64,000 bases of DNA from Prochilodus magdalenae (lineage: Eukaryota > Chordata > Actinopteri > Characiformes > Prochilodontidae): the NCBI GenBank assembly GCA_024036415.1, contig JAMWET010006979.1:1437001-1501000 (forward strand). Direction: 5' to 3'. A model generated the notes under the pieces. The model was not told the origin of the DNA. It made no database searches and saw nothing but the letters and a program-made list of their open reading frames with translations. Numbering within the stretch: position 1 is the stretch's first letter; every line of letters starts with the position of its first letter. Both the position numbers and the translations under genes were made by a program. Below are positions 43,150-64,000 of this stretch, in pieces.

Positions 43150-43688
43150 TTTCGAGAAATGCAGCGTGCTTATTGGGACGAAGCCCTAGTGGCCCCGCCC
43201 ACCCAGGAAGCTGTCTTAAAGCAAGGGCTGTGCGGTCCTACGCGGTTTTGGACGCAGCCAGCCTTTGTAGAGGGGGCGTGTCTTTGGCGTTGTGTACGTC
43301 TGACGTCCCTATCTAAACGTGATGTATTTTTCAGACTGTATTGCTGGTGCTGGCCGGGAACTTTAATTCGGTAAAACTTCTAAGTCCTTACATTGCTTTG
43401 AGCTATGGCTTTTTGAGCTATGACGTCCCCACCAGCCGCACCGTCTGTGTGTTTGTATGTTGTTAGCATCGAGGCTAACAGTTGGCTTTAGCCCTAGCAT
43501 TAGTGACTGAATGTGTGTTGAAAGGTCGTTAAAGCTGTTTGTGCCCTGTAGGCATGTAGCTATCATGGTCGACCTCTGATAAAGATACAGGTTTGCGTTG
43601 ACAAGTGAACTGAATGTGGAAGTTTTCGATTTCATAAATTTATCAGTCAGTCGTCCACTTTATTTGAAGGTACCGCGTATGTACTGGT
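43150..43688 (+). promoter_or_regulatory. kyat1: kyat1 promoter and leader
   Basis: GC content and CG pairs rise here, with a GC box ccccgccc at 43193-43200 and a second GC-rich stretch to about 43320. No TATA box is evident at a defined distance. The leader runs to the ATG at 43689. Confidence 0.5.
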
Positions 43689-46600
43689 ATGCTGAGGAGA
43701 CCGGTGCTGAGGTTGGCTTCGTTTTGGAACAGACCAGTGACGTCACTTCTCACTAGCTGCCACAACAAGGTAAGATCTAAACAGCTACAGTTATCAGTGT
43801 GAATCTGCGCCAGACATAACGTTTAACTTCTTCTTCTTCTTCTTCTTCTTCTTCCTCTTCCTCTTTCTCTTCTTCAGACAGACATGTCTCGAGAGCTACA
43901 TGCTCGAAGGCTTGAAGGAGTCGACAAGAACATTTGGTAATTATTCACAGGCAGGTTTTCACACGGTTCATATGAAGAAGTCCCAAAAGGCAAAGTTCAC
44001 GAGATCAGACCTGTATGTCTTCTAGCCATGTTTCAAATTTAACCTGGGTTACTGTATACGGAATAGCAGATTGACAATTACAGACTGTAGCCCATCAGTT
44101 TCTCTGTACACTTTTTTTTACCGTTATCCAAAGTATTATGTGGGTGGTGGATCATTCTCAGCACTGCAGTGACACTGACATGTTGTGCTGGTGTTAGTGA
44201 CTCAGACACAGCAGTGCTGCTAGACTTCACTAACAATGCTGGACTGAGAATAATCCACCAACCAAAACTATCCAACCAGTTTACAATTGTAAAAATACAA
44301 GGTGGTGAGTGGAGCTGATCAAATGATCAGTGTAGATACACAGAACTGTGTCCTATGGAGTGCTGAATAAGTGTATGTCCAGGTTCTCCTGGTTTCTCGT
44401 GTCATAATGAAATGACAGCAAGATGTTTTGCAAGATGTTTCTGAATCAATTTATAGTGCACATTTGTGCAAAAGTTAAGGTAAGTATTTGACTGACAGTT
44501 CAGGAAAATGGATCATATTGCGTTATACTTTTATTTTCTTCCAATGTCTGATCCAGTGATTTTCACCAGTATCAGACCAGTACAGATATTGAATGTAACT
44601 TTTTTTTTTTTTTTCTGCTAGGGTGGAGTTTACGCAGCTAGCTGCTGAGTATAAGGTGGTAAACCTTGGTCAAGGATTCCCTGATTTCTCTCCTCCAAGT
44701 TTTGTCCAAGAGGCTTTCTGCAATGCCATCACTGGAGGCGTCTCTATGCACCAGTACACACGAGCCTTCGTAAGATGTTTTCATTTGTTTTTGTTTTTAT
44801 TTAATCTCTTATCTTTGAGAGATTATTACTGTGGATGACAGTCCTAAGGTTATTGGGATCCCCTGAATTTATATTTATTTAAACAGATCCAGGCCTTGTC
44901 CACATGCGTAAAACAAGTCACAGTTATTAATGTCATTTAGATAAAGTCAATTATGACTTACAGGGCCATCCACCGCTTGTCAAGATCCTGGCTAAGTTCT
45001 TTGGGAGGATTGTGGGCCGAGATATTGACCCCATGGAGGACTTCCTTGTTACTGTGGGAGCCTATCAGGCTCTGTTCTGCACCTTTCAGGCTCTGATTGA
45101 TGAGGGTGATGAGGTAAGATCATCTAAGTGAATATGCAGACTATATGATTATATATACAAAAGTTTTGTAGGATTTCCTCTGAAATGTAGTGTGTTTATT
45201 GGGATTTTGTCCGTGTTTGCTGCAGAAACAGCCTGTGTTGCTCTGGGATTGCTTTACACTAGATGTTAGAACATTGCTGTGAGGATTTGATTGCATTCAG
45301 CCGTAAGAACATTAGTGAGGTTAGGCACTGAAATTAGATGACAACTACTTGATTGGTCCCCACAAAGGTGAAAAGATCCAGTTCCACTGCTCCCTAGCTC
45401 AATGTTGGGGAGCTTTATACCTCTCTAGGCACATTTGGACTTTAGGCTTATGTGCAGCTACTCCAGATGTTACTGTTTTTTTTTTGTTTTTTTTGTATGT
45501 AGTTTTGTATATAGATTATGTAAGCTGTGTCAGCAATGGGTGCACTTTAAAATGAGTTAAATACAGTGAGTTAAATACTGGCTTTCATAAAGTAAAGAAG
45601 ACCTGTCTTTCTTTTCTTCTCCTTCCATCCTTGACCTGTGGGTCAGGTGATCATTGTGGAGCCTTTCTTTGACTGCTATCAGCCTATGGTAGTAATGGCA
45701 GGAGGAACACCTGTCTACGTCCCCTTAAAACCTGTGAGTAAAAGTTGCCAGTTTGTAGTCATTTTGTACAGTTTGCATTTCATCCTGAACTGAACATGGT
45801 GCCACTGGCATGTGTGTTTGTGCACAGAGAAAACCCTCTGGTCCAGGTTTGTCCAGTGCAGATTGGGTGTTATGTCCCGAACAGCTAAACAGTAAAGTAA
45901 ACCCTCGCACGAAAGCTATCGTCATCAACACCCCCAATAACCCATTAGGGAAGGTGAGTTTGGAATGATTGGCTTTCTGACTTGACATACTTTCCAAGGG
46001 CCATTTGCTTAATTAAGCCTTTTTTCCCACATGCTGCAAATAGCAAAGCAGAAAATGTGCTAGCAGGGAGTGCGAAGAACTGTCCCAAACCAATGAATGA
46101 TACGAAGATTAGGGAAATGTTCATCTAGATTAGAACTGCCTAAATAATTTAGTATCACTCATGGTGACCTCTCTCGTAACCTCTTATTTTGTAGGTTTTT
46201 CAAAGGGATGAGTTGCAGATGATAGCTGATTTCTGTATAAAGCATGATCTTATTTGCATAAGTGACGAGGTGTATGAATGGCTCACATATGACGGCGCAC
46301 AACATATTAAAATAGGTAAGAATTATTTATATTTCTACTCAATTGTTTCTAATAATATATATTTTTAAATCATTGAAACCCCGAATGCAGTTCTTCAGTG
46401 TTTTTGAGGGCTGTTGTTTTTGGACTGAATGGTCCGTGTTCCCATTGTAGCTAGCCTACCCGGCATGTGGGAGCGCACAGTTACTATTGGAAGTGCAGGC
46501 AAGAGCTTCAGTGCCACAGGGTGGAAGGTAAGCCATAAAACCACTTGTAAGTCTCTGTAGACCCTTCAGGTTGACTCAGCTCTTCTCTCCACTTGATTTG

Positions 46601-49600
46601 CTTTGTTTTTTCTGGCCTTGCTGCCAAGTTTAGAAGAGCCTCAGGGTCTGTAATCATTGTCTTTAAAAGTAGACAGTTAACTACTGCCTCTGTGTACTCT
46701 TTTACTCCAGGCCATTTTGAAGTTGCACTTTTTGATTCTGTATCATGGAATTATTTCATAGCCATGTCTGTAGGTGTGATGAAACTTGAGGCCAGTACAA
46801 ATTGTTTAATTGGTGTTACGATTCCCAATCTTAGTTCTGGCAGGCCACACCATAGATATTTTTTGTGCTGTGTAATATCTAGCACACCTCATTATATCCT
46901 CCAACCCCTTAAACCAACTGACAAGCTCCTCATGGGCTGGGTCAGGTGTGTAGACTGTGGAAGATGAGAAAAGATGCTGGTTGTGCTGATGCTTTTAAGT
47001 ATCTTTGTTTTAGGTGGGCTGGGCAATGGGACCTGGGAACATCATAAAGCACTTGAAAACCGTCCATCAGAATTCAGTGTACCACTGTGCCACTGCTGCT
47101 CAGGTAAAAGACACTTTCAGTTTCATATAGAATCAGGAATCGGAACGGAATGTTTAACTGCCTCCGCTGGCACAACTCGTGATGGGAAAGTCAGTTTCAT
47201 TTTCATTTTGTGTAGACAAAGATTTGTTTTATGGCAGCCAAAAACAGGAAAAGAACATCTTGCATGGGATGTGGGAAGTGTTGTAGTGTTTTAAAATCTA
47301 GCAGTAGGTATTTTACTTTTGCCTTGTATTGGACTTGACCATGTTGTTCTGTAGGAGGCTGTGGCGGTGGGCTTCCAGAGGGAATATGAAACGTTTGGCA
47401 CAGAAGAGAGTTACTTTAAACAGTTACCTGCACAGCTCCATGCAAAACGCCTCAGGCTGGCCGAATGTCTGAGGAGCGTGGGTCTGGAACCCATCATGCC
47501 CCAGGGTGGATATTTCATGATCACAGACATCTCCAGTCTGAGTAAGCATTACATCTAGACTTTGGGCTGAAACAGTATGCTGAAATTAGCATTCTGTGGG
47601 ACATGTGTTTATTCCTGTTCATCTTTTACCAGATCTTTAAAGCTGTGTGTTAGGACTGCACTATATAAAGAAAGTACTAGTGCTGGAATATGTGCATGTA
47701 CTTCATATAGGCTACATAGATACACAATATATTAATTATATTATATTATATGTTATATTATACACAATATATTAAAGATATTAAATACACAAGTAATAAT
47801 GTAGTTTTTGATAACAGGTTTTTATTTACAGATATCATTGTTGTTTATTAGAAATGAAGTCATTTGAACATCTCAAAGTCTTAAATAAAGGACTGTAGCA
47901 TCCATATTGATGCCCATAATATGTTGTAAATTGATTTATTAATATTGGTTTATTATTATTAATTGTTTTTTTAAGGTTAGTTAACACAGACTTTTCATAT
48001 AAAAAGGCTTTTAGTGTAATGTTGTACATCATGTTGTAGGTTACATCTGGACACATTTTGGATGGTTATACTTATTAAATTAGAAACACTAGAACTGTAA
48101 TCTGTTAAGATTCTCATGTTAGGTGTTGCCAAATGAAAGGGTGAGAGACATTGTGATTGATTAGACAATGCGATTGGACAGATTTGCATATCATTGTGTT
48201 GTAACAACAGTGTTGTTAGTGTTGTAGGCAGCACTGTTGTGCTTTATTGAGTTTTTAGCAAAAACTACAAGCTAGCAAAAGCGTTAGCCCACATAGACCT
48301 AACAAGTCTAACACAGATGACTAAAGACACAACAGACAATGAGAGATGAGCACTCTGTAGACTTCAAATGTACTGTCTGGAACCAGTAATAATTTTAAGT
48401 TGTCTGTCCTGTAGAGGTTGACTTGAATGACCCCAGCACTAAGGACGAACTCTATGACTTCAGATTTGTCAAATGGCTTATCAAACAGAAGGTACATATA
48501 AATTGTTTTGTCTATAAAGTGTAATAATACTTGAAGATAAATTATGCGTGTGATATTTTTTTATTGTTAAAATGAACAATCTGTGATCCGCATGTTCCCG
48601 CAGGGTTTGGCCACTATCCCTGTGTCTGGATTTTACAGCCCAGAACACAGAAATGATTTCCAGAACTACATCAGATTCTGCTTTGTCAAGGTAAAGTGAT
48701 TAATTGTATAATTGACTTGGTAAATACCCGAAGTTTGGTGGCTTTTGGGTGAACGGAAACAAGTGTGGGTCGAAAATGACTGGGACTCTATGGGAGGAAG
48801 GAGGGATGAATAAACGACAGATAGACGAGTGCGGGTCAGTATGACTGTGGGTTAGTCCTTGGAGACCTGCCCTTAGTGAGTATGTAAAGTCTGGAGTCTC
48901 TCGGGCGAAGGAAACAGCCGGCTTTAGGTGTTTCTAAAAATGACTGTGACTCTATGGGAGGAACGAGGGATGCGGGGGAAAAAAGGAGAAATGAACGAGT
49001 GCGGGTCAATCCATCACCGAATGCTGGCTTTGCCCCGAGCCCTTGTATCCGATTTGGAGTCTCTAGGTCGAGCGGGAGTAGAGTACGTAGGCAAACAATT
49101 TTCCTTCCCATTCATTCTCTATGGGAGGAAAAAGGGATGCGAAAAGAAAGAGAAACAAACAAGTGCGGGTCAGTCCAACACTGAATTCCTGCCCCGAGCC
49201 AGTGTATCCGATTTGGTGTCTCTAGGTCGAGCGGAAGTGGGTTAGATGGGCACGCGTTTTTCGATCCCATTCATTCTCTATGGGAAAAAAATCCGGAAAA
49301 ATTCCTCACTACTCGGAATCTGTGCATCCGGTCCAAAAGCTGTATACAAGCCCACATCACCGGATCATACCGGACAATATGGAGTTGGAACGGAGTCGAT
49401 ATCTCGAAAACTGCGAGGCGAGTTAATCGGCGAAGAAACGGCAGAAGAAGAAGAAGAAGAAGAATATAAATCGAATAACAGTATAGTTGCAACCATAATA
49501 ATTATTATAATGTTTATAACTGTATCTCTTCAAAAGATGAAGCGAGTGTACACAACCCAAAGAAACTAGTTACTATTTTTAAGTTGCCTAAAAAAATTTA

Positions 49601-49740
49601 GTTTACCCGACTTTCTTGCAGCATAATGTAGACCTACTTTGTAATTTGTGTTTTTCTTTGATTTTGTTTTCTATAAACAGGAGGACTCTACTCTGAAAGC
49701 AGCAGAAGATATTCTAAAACAGTGGCGCATCAAAAAATAA
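43689..49740 (+). CDS. kyat1: Kynurenine aminotransferase 1 / glutamine transaminase K
   Basis: PLP enzyme converting L-kynurenine to kynurenic acid, transaminating glutamine and cleaving cysteine S-conjugates. Exons: 43689-43769, 43878-43936, 44622-44769, 44964-45113, 45647-45733, 45828-45953, 46195-46315, 46451-46527, 47014-47103, 47355-47541, 48415-48491, 48604-48690, 49681-49740, total 1350 nt and 449 residues. Fold-type I motifs: [38 protein letters not shown] and the PLP lysine Lys275 in [14 protein letters not shown] second ATG at 43884, 29 codons in, gives a 420-residue cytosolic form (human KYAT1: 422). The extra N-terminus [15 protein letters not shown] is Arg-rich without acidic residues, like a mitochondrial presequence. 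[13 protein letters not shown] and [10 protein letters not shown] favour kyat1 over kyat3. Confidence 0.95.
43831..43875 (+). repeat. kyat1: (CTT)n tract forming the polypyrimidine tract of kyat1 exon 2
   Basis: About nine CTT units and an interrupted pyrimidine tail end at the acceptor cttcag (43877). The microsatellite is itself the branch-to-acceptor pyrimidine tract. Confidence 0.9.
44125..44350. repeat. Dispersed repeat with internal inverted copies (family 3)
   Basis: In kyat1 intron 2. The stretch gggtggtggatcattctcag is mirrored about 110 bp later by gactgagaataatccaccaa, forming a hairpin. The same sequence, inverted, occurs at 51140-51235. I recall near-identical repeats in otophysan fish. 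Non-coding. Confidence 0.7.
45165..45455. repeat. Dispersed repeat (family 1)
   Basis: In kyat1 intron 4; a longer copy of the repeat at 36325-36495. It contains gaacattgctgtgaggattt and, further right, agttccactgctccctagct with gggagctttatacctctcta. Probably a non-autonomous element; the ends were not defined. Confidence 0.65.
48780..49290 (+). repeat. Degenerate tandem repeat, about 160-bp unit, in the last kyat1 intron
   Basis: Four anchors reading tctatggga begin at 48787, 48951, 49118 and 49277 (spacings 164, 167 and 159). Between them, shared blocks include gagtgcgggtca and tgtatccgatttgg with tctctaggtcgagcgg. The unit is unusually CG-rich for an intron. Copies 2 and 3 keep an open plus-strand frame, but codon content follows the repeat, so I do not call a gene. 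Confidence 0.75.
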
Positions 49741-50446
49741 GTGTTGGCCATTTCTAACAGCTACAGACGAAATAGATGACACGGAATCTATCCAAATTTG
49801 GCTTTGCACAGCATGTATGACTCGAATCAGAATATTATGTCGACTTCAGAAGTTTATTATTTGACAGATTTGTTAAACCAGAATATGTTGTCTCATTTTG
49901 TTCTTCTTATCTGACTGCATATACATATTTTAACACCTTTTACTTTAACTGATTAAATTAACTAGTAGAAACTAGGGATATGAAACTTCAGAGCTGTTTA
50001 ATGTCATGTGACACAATGCGGGAATGACCATCAAAGTGAATCATGCTATTGCTACATTTTAGACTTTTTCGCACAGCTAGTTGCACTGGCTAAAATCTAG
50101 TCAGCGCATTTTACCAAGTCAGCAGTCTTTTGCCAGTTTCAAAAATGTGATTTTTCCTGAAACAGCTGTGTTAACCCTTTGGAAGAGCTTGTTTATGGAA
50201 GCAGTGGTGCCAAACTTGATGTGTGCATGCTGAGCCAGTACAATTGGCCCTGTAAAATTTACGGGTGGCTCCAGAAGGAGCTTCTAGGCAGGGTAAAGGT
50301 GTACTTGATTTGCCACCAGAGGGAGCTACTTGTTTGAACAGAATAACAGAAATGTATTAGTGAAACTACCTCAGGCAATCTTGAGCCCATCCAGCATTTC
50401 AACACACACAGTGGTTGCAGTGTTCACTGTTTATTACTTTGGAAGC

Positions 50447-50452
50447 AATAAA
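50447..50452 (+). terminator. kyat1: Candidate kyat1 poly(A) signal
   Basis: A canonical AATAAA about 0.7 kb after the stop codon. I saw no closer AATAAA, but an ATTAAA-type or other variant signal could be used instead. Confidence 0.45.
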
Positions 50453-51139
50453 TGACTTCAGATATAACCTTGTAGTTAAATTCATCACTAATGGAAATAA
50501 CCACAAATACACTCCAGAAGAGATGTCAGCCTTATGTTTATGCAAGGCACTTGTGAAAGCCTGCAGAGGCCTGTGTTCTAATGTCTATTCAGTCTGTTCG
50601 TTTTACTTTCCATCCTGCTGATTGTAATGAATGTGTACTGTATGTCTCACTAATGAGTTGAACAATCCAGCACACAGTAAACAATGTTTAAGTTTAACCC
50701 GTGTCTGAATATAGGTCTAAAATGTAAGGTGAACATTTAATGAGAAATTCATGTGTGTATATATACAGATTTTAAACATATGACATATTACCATATACGA
50801 ATTTCCCTTATGTTACCTTATGCACATATTTGTGCCATGTATGCCAACATATTTGGCCATATTGTCTTCACCAAGACAAAAGTGGGACTTGTCACTGAAG
50901 ATGATCCGCTACCACTCTTCATGACAGTCTGGCACATCACCATTGCAGTCTTTGGCCACGTTAATGTATGTCGTGCAGCTGTCTGGCAGTGGTGCTGGCA
51001 CTAGCAGGATGACACAGTTCACAGGAACTAACTGTGCGAGCCCAACCCCTGAAACCGACCCCATAGCATCATGCCTTCTCCACCAACTCCAGCAGCACTG
51101 CTGTATCTGCTTTACTTTACCAAAATAACACACACTAGC

Positions 51140-51235
51140 ACAAAACAACCACATCAGTGTCACTGCAGTGCTGAGAATAATCCACCACCCAAATAATACC
51201 TGCTCTGTGGGGGTCCTGACTATTGAAGAACAGGG
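51140..51235. repeat. Dispersed repeat (family 3, inverted relative to 44125-44350)
   Basis: Contains cagtgtcactgcagtgctga and gaataatccaccacccaaat, the reverse complement of the kyat1 intron-2 copy. Sequence to its left (from about 50880) may belong to the same element. Confidence 0.65.
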
Positions 51236-51324
51236 TAAAAAGGGGATACATTTATATATGTTGTATATATGCTGTTATTAATATAAAGTGAAAGGATAAA
51301 TAATATACTCATATTCTCATTCTC

Positions 51325-51332
<8 letters not shown>

Positions 51333-51359
<27 letters not shown>

Positions 51360-51390
51360 GCTAAATTTCCTTCGGGATCAATAAAGTATC

Positions 51391-51468
<78 letters not shown>
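51333..51468 (+). repeat. Probable 3' tail of a truncated non-LTR retrotransposon with (TC)n and (TATC)n
   Basis: A (TC)n tract precedes aaatttccttcgggatcaat aaagtat, then (TATC)n (51391-51427) and (TC)n to 51468. A terminus of this kind followed by a TATC microsatellite is, from memory, typical of 5'-truncated fish LINE copies. No reverse transcriptase remains. Confidence 0.55.
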
Positions 51469-51472
<4 letters not shown>

Positions 51473-51939
51473 CACACACTCCATCCAAGGGGCATTTTAG
51501 AATATCCAGTTTACCTGATTTCTAGGGGTTTGAAACCCCAAAAGCCAATACTGTTATCACAATGCGATCTTGAGTAATATTGCAATATGTCATCTTTATC
51601 ACAATATAATACTCAGCATAGTATATACATTATTGGTATATTTGAATTAATGTTTTGTTATAATATGTTAGCATACTTTCTATAAATAAAGGGAAGTAAT
51701 TGGGATGATCACCAGCAAGTGGTGCTAGAGTTTTACCTCCTAAAAACATTTCAGGGAAGCAGAAAGATGTTGTTTTGATTTATGTTTTAACACATTATAA
51801 TTTGCAGAATAATCAAGTAATTGGGATTTTGAACAGACACATATTCGGTTTTCCTGCTTAGCCGCCATTGAACACTGTTGATTTTGGAAACACAGTTGTG
51901 CGCCCCCTGCCGCATCCGTGCTGTACTGCAGTAATGTAG

Positions 51940-64000
<12,061 letters not shown>

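Larger units (their letters stand above)
40690..43688. other. Intergenic DNA between surf6 and kyat1
   Basis: About 3 kb without coding exons: the surf6 3' UTR at the left, dispersed repeat fragments at 41053-41137 and 42017-42245, a (TA)n tract at 41895-41937, and the kyat1 promoter and leader from about 43150. Open frames here are short and unsupported. Confidence 0.65.

Noticed and set aside
46593..46967. 124-codon plus-strand frame
   Set aside because: It lies in kyat1 intron 8, overlaps a degenerate dispersed repeat and shows no family similarity.
48928..49569. 105- and 107-codon plus-strand open frames in the kyat1 intron
   Set aside because: They follow the tandem repeat unit and an (AGA)n tract, without a recognisable domain or splice context.
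43689..49740. Identity as kyat3
   Set aside because: The N-terminal [14 protein letters not shown] and [10 protein letters not shown] segments and the loop lengths match kyat1; a presequence alone is not decisive, because rat KAT I has one too.

Overview
This window is ordinary nuclear DNA of a bony fish. It holds eight protein-coding genes built from small GT-AG (and a few GC-AG) exons, long AT-rich introns, many (TA)n/(TG)n microsatellites and degenerate dispersed repeats. All eight products align along their length with vertebrate families recognised from memory. Several dispersed repeats resemble ones I associate with otophysan fishes (catfish, characins, electric fishes). That is an impression, not a search result. 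No bacterial, viral or plasmid sequence is apparent, and no new multi-gene system is evident.

Layout, left to right. (1) 1-2556: no coding exon; the 3' UTR of usp20 and flanking DNA. (2) 2557-16974, minus: usp20, a ubiquitin-specific protease with 23 coding exons and 922 residues. (3) 19801-23036, plus: the C9orf78 (spliceosome-associated) homologue, divergent from usp20 across a short shared promoter region. (4) 24930-28297, minus: med22 (Surf5), with a long spliced form and a short read-through form. (5) 29576-32732, plus: rpl7a (Surf3), whose introns carry two U24-like and three U36-like box C/D snoRNAs; it is divergent from med22. (6) 33228-37226, minus: surf1. (7) 37784-40689, plus: surf6, head to head with surf1. 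(8) 43689-49740, plus: kyat1, with an in-frame presequence exon. (9) 52078-63543, plus: prkaa1 (AMPK alpha-1), whose last exon or exons lie beyond the right edge.

The block med22-rpl7a-surf1-surf6 is a fish version of the Surfeit housekeeping cluster, with surf6 standing where mammals have SURF2. The usp20/C9orf78 pair matches the human 9q34 arrangement. The genes do not form one pathway. They cover deubiquitination, splicing, Mediator, the ribosome and snoRNAs, cytochrome oxidase assembly, nucleolar ribosome biogenesis, kynurenine/glutamine transamination and energy sensing.

Every exon-intron structure below was built by hand from splice signals, reading phase and family similarity. Each complete CDS closes in frame (usp20 2769 nt, C9orf78 873, med22 603, rpl7a 801, surf1 921, surf6 1086, kyat1 1350), which supports the boundaries. 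Transcription starts, UTR exons and polyadenylation sites are much less certain.
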